Origin: Klebsiella pneumoniae
GTDB taxonomy: Bacteria > Myxococcota_A > UBA9042
Direction of reading: 5' to 3'
DNA length: 42,892 bases
NCBI GenBank assembly: GCA_945889325.1
Contig: CAMDBH010000026.1
Span: forward strand, 1 to 42,892
Shown: positions 35,953-42,892 of the stretch, piece after piece
How the letters are laid out: every line of letters begins with the position of its first letter
How positions within the stretch are numbered: position 1 is the first letter of the stretch
Made by a program: the position numbers and the translations under genes
Notes under the pieces: model-generated
The model's input: only the letters and a program-made list of their open reading frames with translations
What the model was told of the DNA's origin: nothing
The model's database searches: none

Positions 35953-36236
35953 CGGGCGATCTCGACCGCGGTGTCATCGAGCAAGACAACGGCGATCGCG
36001 CGCGCCTCCGCTCGGCGCAAAGACAGCACAAAATCGCGCACTTGTAACTGAAGCGGTCCACCAAAAGGCGCCCGCCGCAGCAATTGCACCCTAGCACCCG
36101 GCGTCATACCCAATTCAACCAAACGGTCGCCAAGGGAGCCCGCCAGTTGCACAAACGCGACGTGGGCGCGCTGACCATTGGCCAGTTCATCTATGTTTTT
36201 AGGGAGGTGTGGGTTTTTCGGCTGTTTGTCGTACAT
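35949..36236 (-). CDS. feoA: Ferrous iron transport accessory protein FeoA
   Basis: A 95-aa SH3-like FeoA from ATG 36236, with GGAAA upstream. The core GDRLVELGMTPGARVQLLRRAPFGGPLQLQVRDFVLSLRRAEA is full-length and typical; a 25-residue Lys/Pro-rich N-terminal extension is extra. FeoA is a small cytoplasmic partner needed by FeoB. It overlaps feoB as ATGA and lies about 45 bp downstream of the Fur box, so it should be the first gene of an iron-repressed operon. Confidence 0.92.
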   Translation of the reverse strand: MYDKQPKNPHLPKNIDELANGQRAHVAFVQLAGSLGDRLVELGMTPGARVQLLRRAPFGGPLQLQVRDFVLSLRRAEARAIAVVLLDDTAVEIAR

Positions 36237-36281
36237 TTTCCGCAGCGCCGTCCAAGAATTCGGCAACGCGCTACGTCTTAA

Positions 36282-36296
36282 TGATAACGATTATCA
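36282..36296. promoter_or_regulatory. Fur-binding site upstream of feoAB
   Basis: The 15-bp perfect palindrome TGATAACGATTATCA (6-3-6) within AATGATAACGATTATCAATT closely fits the known Fur box. It lies between the end of the coiled-coil gene and feoA, where it would cover a feoA promoter; fur itself is encoded about 1.1 kb away. Predicted action is repression of feoAB in iron-replete cells. Confidence 0.85.
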
Positions 36297-36347
36297 ATTT
36301 CAATTCAAGTCAAATCGCGGTGCCGACAGCCAATCCTCACCATTTTT

Positions 36348-37271
36348 CTATATTTCTGCCGTTGCGGCCGGTGTTTGTGTGGCCTCCAACTGCGCAACAG
36401 CCGCGTCCGCTTCCGCTGCGGCTGCCGCATGATCGGGCGCATCGACGCCAGCGGGCACAACCGCATCAGGACGATGCCCTGTAAACTCAGGGCGTTCCCG
36501 TCCATGCTTGCGCCGATACAACTCATCCTCGACCAGTTCCAACTGCCCCGAAGTAATGATGTACGCGCGGCGGTTGTGCTCAGAAATTCGCCGTTCAATG
36601 CGCAGATCGAGTTCGCGCTGAAACACCATATGGGCCAATTTCTCACGCTCAACCCGCAAATGGTGAAGATTTTCCCGCTCTTCCTCCGTGAGCAACTGCC
36701 CGCGCGCCACCTCGCGTTCCGCGCGCAGGCGATCTTGCTCCAACTTGCGCGCCTCGCGTTCGTTCTCAATCTCCAGCCGCCGCAGCGCAACCTTAGGATC
36801 TTCTGGGCGATCGACCGGCGGCAGCGCTGGCATCTCTTCCACTGCTGGCGCTGCTTCCACGGGCACAACAACCGCCGCAACGGGTTTCTTGCCGGTGCGT
36901 TCGGCCAAAACCGCTATCAATTCATCGGTTTTGGCCGTCTGTTTGCGCAAGGCAATGGCCTGTTCTTCTGCCAAAGCTTCGGCGCGTTTGAGCGCTGCCT
37001 GGACTTTTTTCAGCTCTTCCTTGGCCACGGTCGCTTTGGCGACCGAATCCTTGATCGCGCGATCGTCTTTGGAAGTCACATCACCGGTTTTCTCCAATTT
37101 GCGCCGCAGCGTTTCCGATCTTTCGGTGTGTTTGGCAGCTTCTGCTTCCGCTTTTTGCGCGCGTTCATGGGCCTTTTGCACAGTGTCCTGCGCCTTGCCC
37201 AACAGCATCCAAAGGTACAACGCACCGCCACCACACAGCACGGTCAGGGCGGCCAAAATAATCGTTTGCAT
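36348..37271 (-). CDS. Membrane-anchored coiled-coil protein of unknown function
   Basis: A 307-aa protein from ATG 37271, with a good GAGGA six bases upstream. One N-terminal membrane helix (TIILAALTVLCGGGALYLWMLL) is followed by long Glu/Lys/Arg/Ala heptad segments (about 28-120 and 160-250) broken by a Pro/Ala/Val linker (about 130-160). The tail is Ala-rich. The composition predicts a parallel coiled coil in the cytoplasm or periplasm. No family recognised. It is encoded between feoAB and fur but faces away from fur; the shared neighbourhood does not by itself suggest an iron role. Confidence 0.7.
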   Translation of the reverse strand: MQTIILAALTVLCGGGALYLWMLLGKAQDTVQKAHERAQKAEAEAAKHTERSETLRRKLEKTGDVTSKDDRAIKDSVAKATVAKEELKKVQAALKRAEALAEEQAIALRKQTAKTDELIAVLAERTGKKPVAAVVVPVEAAPAVEEMPALPPVDRPEDPKVALRRLEIENEREARKLEQDRLRAEREVARGQLLTEEERENLHHLRVEREKLAHMVFQRELDLRIERRISEHNRRAYIITSGQLELVEDELYRRKHGRERPEFTGHRPDAVVPAGVDAPDHAAAAAEADAAVAQLEATQTPAATAEI

Positions 37272-37444
37272 GACTTTCCTCGGTAATTATCTAAGCTTGC
37301 GCGAGCCTCGCGCACGAACGCGCGCACGCGGCGGGCCGAATACCTAGCACGATGGTCGCCTTTGCCGCAAGCATTTGCGAATTGGACCGGCGTGGTCCAC
37401 ACTGAACAAGGGTGCGCGACGGCATCCGGCAACGGCGAGCAACC

Positions 37445-37906
37445 ATGGACAAACCCCTTGCGATCAGCTTGGATACGTGGCGCGAGCTGTTTATACAGCG
37501 CATCGCCAAAGACGGGCAGCGCAGCACGCCGCAGCGCCTGCTGATCGCGGAAACGCTGTATCATCACGGGCACTTAAACGCCGATGAACTGCACCAAAAA
37601 GTGCGTTTGGACGATCCAACGGTCGGCTACGCCACCGTCTATCGCACGCTAAAGTTGCTGGAACACTACGGATTGGTCCACGCGTCCAATTTTCGCGACG
37701 GCACTTCACGCTATGAAGTCCAAGTCGGCGGCGATGAACACCACGATCACATGATCTGCACCAAGTGCGGCGCGATTGTCGAATTTGAAAACGACGCCAT
37801 TGAGCAATTGCAAAAGGAGATCGCCAAAAGCCACGGTTTCACTTTGACTAGTCATCGCATGGATTTATATGGGCTTTGTCCAAACTGCGTTGGGCTTTTG
37901 CCCTAA
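37445..37906 (+). CDS. fur: Ferric uptake regulator Fur
   Basis: A 153-aa Fur-family repressor from ATG 37445. The winged helix region includes RSTPQRLLIAETLYHHGHLNADELH and the recognition part GYATVYRTLKLLEHYGLV. The metal-binding part carries EHHDHMICTKCGAIVEF with two Cys, and LYGLCPNC with two more, giving the structural zinc Cys4 set seen in many Fur proteins. It likely dimerises and, with Fe(II), binds the palindrome near feoA. Divergent from the coiled-coil gene with about 170 bp between starts. Confidence 0.94.
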   Translation: MDKPLAISLDTWRELFIQRIAKDGQRSTPQRLLIAETLYHHGHLNADELHQKVRLDDPTVGYATVYRTLKLLEHYGLVHASNFRDGTSRYEVQVGGDEHHDHMICTKCGAIVEFENDAIEQLQKEIAKSHGFTLTSHRMDLYGLCPNCVGLLP

Positions 37907-38249
37907 GCGGTCCAGCTTTTGCCCTGCGGGCGGCTTTTGCGCCTGGCGGCGGGCTTGCATTTGCCAGGGAGCATTTTGCGCCTCCGGCGCGCGGCAACAA
38001 GACATCCTTTTCATTCAATCGGTTTCGCCTCCGGCGACCCAAGGGGCCCAAGCGCTGGCCCCTTGGGGAACCCAGCGCTTTTGTTCTATTTTCTGTGATC
38101 TGGGCCGCGCTGTCCGTGACTCAGCCCGCCGCGGCGGGCCGAGCACGAGCGGCATCTACGTGCCGCGCAAATTGCCGCGGGCAATATGCAGCACGGTGAT
38201 GCCAGCGAGTTAGATTCGTTTGCGCTAGCCGCTGCCGAAAGGTGCGCCG
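37907..38249. other. Intergenic stretch with imperfect repeats and a GC-rich palindrome
   Basis: No gene I can support. Five imperfect copies of a T-rich core (TTTTGC or ATTTGC at 37896, 37917, 37935, 37959 and 37974) start inside the fur 3' end. A strong hairpin pair follows at 38038-38080, and a perfect 14-bp GC palindrome CCCGCCGCGGCGGG lies near 38127-38140. A reading frame through 38080-38200 with a hydrophobic run has no support. The stretch ends in the remains of the DUF4143 gene. Confidence 0.5.
38038..38080 (+). terminator. Two overlapping, mutually exclusive hairpins downstream of fur
   Basis: An 11-bp GC-rich stem (38038-38048 with 38057-38067) overlaps an alternative 9-bp stem (38050-38058 with 38072-38080). 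The second is followed directly by T-rich sequence (TTGTTCTATTTT), so it has the form of an intrinsic terminator, with the first as a competing fold. It lies about 130 bp after the fur stop. Regulation through the switch is only a possibility. Confidence 0.45.
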
Positions 38250-38996
38250 GTGCACGTGCGCGATGTGTCGCCGCGAGATTGGCACAGCGCGTATGCCGCG
38301 ACCTATTTGGAGCGCGATGTTCGCCAGTTACTGGATGTGCGGGATCTTTCCCTGTTCCAAAAATTCTTGCGCGCCTGTGCCGCTCGCTGCGGCCAACTAC
38401 TTAATCTGTCAGCACTTGGTGCCGATCTGGGCCTTTCTCACTCCACTGCTCGGCAATGGCTCAGCGTGCTCGAAGCGGGCTACGTCGTGCAACTGCTTTA
38501 CCCATTTCATCGCAACTTTGGAAAACGCTTAGTCAAAGCACCTAAGCTGTATTTCGCGGACACTGGCTTGGCCGCTTGGTTGTTGGGCATTCGCACGGCG
38601 GCAGAATTGGATGTTCACCCGATGCGCGGGGCTTTGTTCGAGACTTGGATGGTCGGAGAATTGCGTAAGCATCTCTCCAACCTTGGCGAGGCCGGCCATC
38701 TTTGGTTTTGGCGCGACAGTGCTGGCCATGAAATCGATTTGGTCGTGGAACTTGGCGAAAAACTCATAGGCATCGAGGCCAAATCAGGTCAAACACTGGG
38801 TTCGGACGCAGCTTCTGGCCTGACTCGCTGGGCTGACATGACGGGGAGCCGACCAGCGCGCAATGCAGCGGCGGACAACGACACGGCAAAAAATTGGTTG
38901 GTCTTCGGCGGTGAAGGTGACTACATGCGCGGCGCAATTCGCACGGTCGGTTGGCGCCAATTTCCCAAAGCCGTTCAAGGCGCGCTCCAACTCTGA
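38250..38996 (+). pseudogene. DUF4143 ATPase remnant lacking its AAA domain
   Basis: The frame matches the C-terminal DUF4143 half of AAA+ ATPases (about 400 aa in full): YAATYLERDVRQLLDVRDLS, LLNLSALGADLGLSHSTARQW, RLVKAPKLYFADTGLAAWLLGI and EIDLVVELGEKLIGIEAKSG. The N-terminal P-loop domain is missing: upstream the frame meets a TAG at 38226 after only eight more codons, and no Walker motif is seen in 37.9-38.25 kb. GTG 38250 could start a 248-aa product with no ribosome site. The nuclease-like last third (Asp, Glu-x-Lys) is intact. Most likely a decayed gene. Confidence 0.75.
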
Positions 38997-39079
38997 TGGG
39001 GGTGGCTTTCGACCGGCAGCGCCACTTTGGGGCGGCAAAATTTTCCGCGGTTGTTAACCTGCGTTCGCAGCCGTTGGCC

Positions 39080-39760
39080 TCAAGGATTACAACACCCTGA
39101 TTTATGTTGACATTCGTATTCGAAACACCAATCGGCAGAGCAGGGGTCGCCGTCGCTGCACTGGTCATCCGACGTGCAACAATTTGCACCGTATTTGTAG
39201 GCACAGCCTTGGCAGCTTTCCACAGTCTCCTCAACGCACTTGTCGACCGTACAAATCTTGTAATCATTGCAGCCATCGCAGGCAATGCCTGAACACCAAT
39301 AGATGCAATGCTTGACTCCGCCGCCCACGTCTTTGCAGGAGGCGGATATGAATTCTGACGCGTCATCGCAATCAACATCCTGCGTGCACGCCAACGGTCC
39401 ATACCAGCACTGATTGCCGACGCACATCGCCGTCAACTCTGGCAACGGCAGGCAATCTGAATGCTTGGCGCATACTTTGGGTAGGTTGAATTTTTGGCCA
39501 ACATTGCCCTTAAAACAGGACCACTTTGGGTTCATGGCGTCCACGTCAGCAGGCAACAGCACATCTGGCGGCTGCCCTTGGTCCAAAGGCACGTCGACCG
39601 GTCCACCTTCGGCGCACGCCGAGACGTCTATCGCTCCTAGCGGCGAATCGGGAGCAGAATCGGCGCAGATGGCGACGTCTTTCGGCTCTGACGACGAATC
39701 AGGGACAGAATCGACGTTAGACACGAACTCCGCGACTTGATCCTCAACCGATGTCGCCAA
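39080..39760 (-). CDS. Cys-rich protein, probably 5'-truncated lipoprotein
   Basis: A 226-aa reading frame whose best start is a TTG at 39760 with no ribosome site. In frame upstream it runs open to a TGA near 39863 without a good start. The first 80 residues are an Asp/Pro/Val-rich linker like those of the surface lipoproteins nearby. The rest has about 24 Cys in clusters (CVGNQCWYG, CIYWCSGIACDGC, CTSDDQCSDGDPCSADWC) like the Cys-rich tail of the CARDB protein. The expected signal peptide and lipobox are absent, so the 5' end is probably lost or wrongly joined. It follows the 575-aa gene by about 110 bp. Confidence 0.6.
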   Translation of the reverse strand: MATSVEDQVAEFVSNVDSVPDSSSEPKDVAICADSAPDSPLGAIDVSACAEGGPVDVPLDQGQPPDVLLPADVDAMNPKWSCFKGNVGQKFNLPKVCAKHSDCLPLPELTAMCVGNQCWYGPLACTQDVDCDDASEFISASCKDVGGGVKHCIYWCSGIACDGCNDYKICTVDKCVEETVESCQGCAYKYGANCCTSDDQCSDGDPCSADWCFEYECQHKSGCCNP

Positions 39761-39868
39761 CTTGGCCCAGCGGCCCAGCCGCGTGCAGGTCGCGGTGATG
39801 AAGGTGGTGGTGTGATTTGGCGGGGTTAGCGCGGTGTTTGCCGTTCGGCGTCGATGCCGCCGTGCTTT

Positions 39869-41596
39869 TCAACCGAAACAACGAATAATTGCCTGTGAAT
39901 CCAATTTGGCAAGATTCCATCTGGTGATTCTGGGCATCGGCTTTGGCACCTGGTTTCCAGCCTTGTCGAATACTTTGGTTTTGGTCGATTGCCCATGGGA
40001 CACATATTCAATCTCTACGAGGGTTTCCCCGTTGATTATGCGCGTTCCTGTCAGCTTAGTGACCACAATATATTGCCCATTTAGCAGCCAGTCAGCGCCC
40101 CATTCGTTTTGATGGCCGAATTTGGCGTGGAATTTACGGACCCGATCCAAAAGAAAGGAGCCGGTGTGGACAAACAGATTGAAGTCGCCCAAGACGAGTT
40201 CCTGGAAACCCGTTTCAGTCGTGTCGCGGATCCGGAAATCGGCCTGCGGAACATCACCGTTTACAAGGTGACGATCTACATCAAGGTTGCGGAATTGCCA
40301 GATGCAGTACGCCCAACCCTTCTGCGTCATCTGATCTCGCACTTCAGCCTCGGTGATTGAGGTCGCGAAGCCGCTGCTGCTGGTCGTGCCCTCGTTTTTC
40401 GTTGTCAGAATTTTCTCGATTAGGTCTGAGACGTTATTCATCGTCAGGGTTGAAGAACTGATTCCGAATTTTTCCTCCTCGTCAAAAATAATCTCATAGG
40501 GGACGCTGGACAAAAGCGAGCCCATCACGATCCAGTCGAGTAAGCGAATATCCGCTGTCCACAAATTCCCTAAATTCTCTTGTACCAGTTTCACATAAAC
40601 GTCAAAATTCTCCCCGTTGAGAGTGTACTGAAACTGCTCACTGTCGAACGGCGACTCGAAGGCGGGGGTACCGTCTTCTTTCTTTACACTTGTCTGCTTT
40701 TTCCAGTCTTCTCGCGTCGCTGGCAAAGATTCGAGAAACTCGCTGCTCGCACTCAATTTTTCTGCTAAGTTCCCCTTCGCGTCGAGCACAAGTACTTCAC
40801 CGAAACGCAGAAAAGACATGCACATTTGCACGAAAATATCCGGCCGCTGCCGCGCCACCGCGATCGCCACGGCATTCACACAACTCCATGGCATGTAAAG
40901 ACAATCGATGTCCGGTTCGGTCAACACAAGACACCTTCCCAGATCCGAGAAAAAAGCAAGGAGGATTGCGCGAATTGCGCTTGCGGACTTCTTTTTCATG
41001 AAGGCGAATGGCCAAGGTTCATTCTCAAGGCCGCCAACTCCCAGCCAAAATTTCTTGAGCGATTCCACAGTCGCGACAGCATCCTGCTTCATCAACGCCT
41101 CATTAACGGGATGTTTGCCAAATATTTTCAATAGTTCCGTGTCGTCTTGCCACCACACCTTCGTCTTCAACCAATATTTCGCAGGGGCAATTGCCATGGG
41201 ATTGTTGACGAACTCGGCCTCTGTCTCGGACGCGGCCTTCAGCGCTGCCTTGTCCGCGGAGAGTCCATCCGTATCGAAGTCGAGCGCGCCAACCTGATCG
41301 TCGCCATCGATCCAGTCGTGGTCCCAAAATTTGATGCTCAGCTTGCTCGAGACAACCTCAATTGTGTTAGCGCCGACCTTCCAGTTGCTACCGACCGGCG
41401 GTAGACTAATGATCTGATTGATATTTTTGGTTGTATTTTCGTGGAATTTTCCCAGCTTGATGTTTAGGGGCGGCATAGACAGGGTCTGCCCATTCTTGGC
41501 GGTGACCGTCGTAGTGCACACGGCGGACACGTCGTCGTCTGACACATCACCGTTCTTCGCGGAGCACAGCAGATCGTCAAGCTTAATCATGAACAT
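39869..41596 (-). CDS. 575-aa protein of unknown function (C2-like N-terminus)
   Basis: ATG 41596 overlaps the upstream stop as TAATG and has AAGGA upstream. Residues 60-125 contain beta strands with LSIKFWDHDWIDGDDQVG, an acidic loop like a calcium-binding C2 or related sandwich. The middle (160-300) is helical with conserved-looking Trp and Phe. The C-terminus has an Asp/Glu-rich sheet part (FNLFVHTGSFLLDRV). No signal peptide. Composition is less GC-rich and less Ala-rich than the flanking core genes, suggesting acquisition. Function not known. Confidence 0.7.
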   Translation of the reverse strand: MFMIKLDDLLCSAKNGDVSDDDVSAVCTTTVTAKNGQTLSMPPLNIKLGKFHENTTKNINQIISLPPVGSNWKVGANTIEVVSSKLSIKFWDHDWIDGDDQVGALDFDTDGLSADKAALKAASETEAEFVNNPMAIAPAKYWLKTKVWWQDDTELLKIFGKHPVNEALMKQDAVATVESLKKFWLGVGGLENEPWPFAFMKKKSASAIRAILLAFFSDLGRCLVLTEPDIDCLYMPWSCVNAVAIAVARQRPDIFVQMCMSFLRFGEVLVLDAKGNLAEKLSASSEFLESLPATREDWKKQTSVKKEDGTPAFESPFDSEQFQYTLNGENFDVYVKLVQENLGNLWTADIRLLDWIVMGSLLSSVPYEIIFDEEEKFGISSSTLTMNNVSDLIEKILTTKNEGTTSSSGFATSITEAEVRDQMTQKGWAYCIWQFRNLDVDRHLVNGDVPQADFRIRDTTETGFQELVLGDFNLFVHTGSFLLDRVRKFHAKFGHQNEWGADWLLNGQYIVVTKLTGTRIINGETLVEIEYVSHGQSTKTKVFDKAGNQVPKPMPRITRWNLAKLDSQAIIRCFG

Positions 41597-42261
41597 TACT
41601 TGGTTTTCCTTGCGGCAGTTGAGAGCTCGACTGCAACGGTGACGAAGATCGCCCACGTATGCTCGAAGCGTGAGTTTACGTCATCGTTGCGAGGTAAACC
41701 ACGAACGCGGTTGCCGTCAGCATCGTATGGATGTTCCTGAGTGAGTGGTTGGGCAAGGCCCCATAGTCCGTAGAACGCTTCGAACCCGAAATTCAACGTA
41801 AGTCCGCTGGGCGCGGCAAAGCGCGCGTGCGTGCTGGCCGACAACCCGTAAGAACCAACATCGAATGGCACGTAGGCCAAGGTCGGATCTCTGGTAACGG
41901 CAGTTGTCTCGTCAAAATAGGCCACCCAGGTTTGGAGCCCTAGACCTGCGCTAAACGTCCACGCTGGGCCAAATGTGATGACCTCCCGCAAATACTGCAC
42001 CCCGTACTTGCGCGTGGTTCGTGGGAATCCATACACAACCCCCATGACTTCGATCCGATGCTTTTCGGCAAAATCGACAAAGGCGATCCCGCGGAATTCC
42101 GACCTAAATACCGGCCTTGCGCCGGGCGATACCGCACCTAGGGCGATTCCGGTTCCAAGTCCAAATTCCACCGCACGACACGGCGCTGACATCACCAGTT
42201 CAAGGGCGAACAAGATGGTCAGCAGCGACCGCGCAAGCCAGTATTGAAAACAGCCAAACAT
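41596..42261 (-). CDS. Beta-barrel-like outer membrane protein
   Basis: A 221-aa protein from ATG 42261 (MFGCFQYWLARSLLTILFAL), with GAGG six bases upstream. The N-terminal 30 residues form a signal peptide ending near SAPCRA. The mature part alternates polar and aromatic residues with frequent Gly and Tyr (EFGLGTGIALG, WTFSAGLGLQTWVAYF, LTLNFGFEAFYGLWGL), ending in hydrophobic FVTVAVEL, typical of small outer-membrane barrels. Its stop overlaps the next start. No family named. Confidence 0.7.
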   Translation of the reverse strand: MFGCFQYWLARSLLTILFALELVMSAPCRAVEFGLGTGIALGAVSPGARPVFRSEFRGIAFVDFAEKHRIEVMGVVYGFPRTTRKYGVQYLREVITFGPAWTFSAGLGLQTWVAYFDETTAVTRDPTLAYVPFDVGSYGLSASTHARFAAPSGLTLNFGFEAFYGLWGLAQPLTQEHPYDADGNRVRGLPRNDDVNSRFEHTWAIFVTVAVELSTAARKTK

Positions 42262-42345
42262 CCCGTACCTCGCAATCGCCCACCGACAACGCAAAACGCG
42301 ACGGAATGCCTGAGCGTACGCGTCGAACCGCGATCGGTCCACCAA

Positions 42346-42730
42346 TCAGGTAGTTCGCTCTTTCATCTGCCCAATCACGCGGACCGTCACAGTTTTGGCG
42401 AAACCGGTGTTGTTGGTAATCACCAGCTTGATGAACCGGCGCAGTGAATAGTCTGTCGAAATGATGGCGCCCGCATTGCTCGTTCCAACCAACTTGAAAA
42501 TGAGATACGCGATTCCGCAAGTCTGCCAATTAGGGATAATCGTCTTTCGTCAACGAGGTGTACCACTGGACGCTGACGTCGGCGTCAGCAGCTGCCGTGG
42601 ATGCAATGGTGTCAAATTGGAATTGAAACCACTTGACATCGGCGATATCAAACGGCGGCACCAAATCGGCGACACCGTTGGCCGGAAGAGTGGCCGTGAA
42701 GGTACCAATTTCGCGATAAGTAGCTGGCAT
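42346..42730 (-). CDS. Beta-rich protein split by a +1 frame change at CCC-TAA
   Basis: ATG 42730, with AAGGAG eight bases upstream, opens a 66-codon frame (MPATYREIGTFTATLPANGV...) ending in DDYP then TAA at 42530-42532. In the +1 frame the text continues without a stop to TGA 42346-42348 as NWQTCGIAYLIFKLVG, RRFIKLVITNN and VTVRVIGQMKERTT. Joining the two at CCC gives one 127-aa beta-sandwich-like protein with strands across the join. CCC followed by a stop is a known type of +1 programmed frameshift context, but a plain mutation or sequence error is equally possible. First gene of the cluster on this strand. Confidence 0.55.
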
Positions 42731-42892
42731 TTGGAGACTCCTTAGAGACAAAGCGTTGATTTCGCCCCCATCGGCGACAATTCCCACGGTGCGCGCCGCG
42801 GCGTTAGGCGTCAATCAAAAAAGCATCGGTCAACAAGGAAGAGCTTGTTTGTGAAAAATAGTGTTCCGCCGGCTTTTTGATCCAAAATTCGA
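42731..42892. other. Leader of the last cluster, no gene seen
   Basis: The 162 bases before ATG 42730 hold no supported gene. There is an A/T-rich part at the right end (42815-42892) and a GC-rich part at 42790-42803. I see no convincing -35/-10 pair for the minus strand. The window ends here. Confidence 0.3.

Overview
The window reads as a chromosomal segment from a free-living Gram-negative bacterium, most likely a Myxococcota/deltaproteobacterial relative. The evidence is an AgmX/PglI-type envelope protein, many lipoproteins whose N-termini carry Asp/Val/Pro-rich linkers, Cys-rich and CARDB/PPC surface proteins, a vertex-protein pair of a bacterial microcompartment (BMC), a Fur/Feo iron system and a Sec-decoding enzyme (SelA). 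There is no CRISPR array, no intact transposase, and no tRNA or rRNA that I can recognise.

Layout. 1-2.7 kb (+): end of a MepA-like endopeptidase, a metzincin lipoprotein and an exported protein of unknown function. 2.7-6.7 kb (-): ABC exporter, phosphomannomutase, gatC and a PaaI-like thioesterase. 6.8-9.3 kb (+): a P-loop NTPase abutting selA. 9.3-15.6 kb (+): a small exported protein and AgmX-like protein, a TPR lipoprotein, two EutN/CcmL vertex proteins overlapping a class II aldolase, and a 5'-nucleotidase-like lipoprotein.

15.6-18.14 kb: a 2.5-kb stretch with no credible protein gene. On the + strand it is T-poor and densely packed with perfect hairpins, many capped by GCAA, GAAA or other GNRA loops. 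It has a good sigma70-like promoter at its left edge, nested long-range helices joining its two ends, and a UUCG-capped 10-bp hairpin at the right edge. I read this as one very large, ornate non-coding RNA of about 2.0-2.25 kb. It is the most unusual object in the window and I cannot match it to a known RNA class.

18.1-32.1 kb (mostly -): aldo/keto reductase, metallo-beta-lactamase-fold lipoprotein, a REP/MITE-like inverted-repeat element, an unknown + strand protein, a TatC fused to a 369-residue extension with TatB upstream, a methyltransferase-like protein, a HIT protein, a tiny basic protein, a 617-aa unknown and a 1536-aa CARDB surface lipoprotein. 32.3-37.9 kb: a CCA/poly(A) nucleotidyltransferase (+), then feoA-feoB with a FeoB-associated Cys protein (-) behind a near-perfect Fur box, a coiled-coil membrane protein, and divergent fur.

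37.9-42.9 kb looks more plastic: overlapping GC-rich hairpins, a decapitated DUF4143 ATPase, a Cys-rich protein with no clear start, and a coupled set of unrecognised genes (a beta-rich protein interrupted at CCC-TAA that resumes in the +1 frame, a beta-barrel-like outer membrane protein, and a 575-aa protein).

Functional threads: iron uptake and its regulator sit together; envelope and export genes dominate; the two vertex proteins and aldolase suggest a satellite locus for an aldehyde-generating microcompartment encoded elsewhere.
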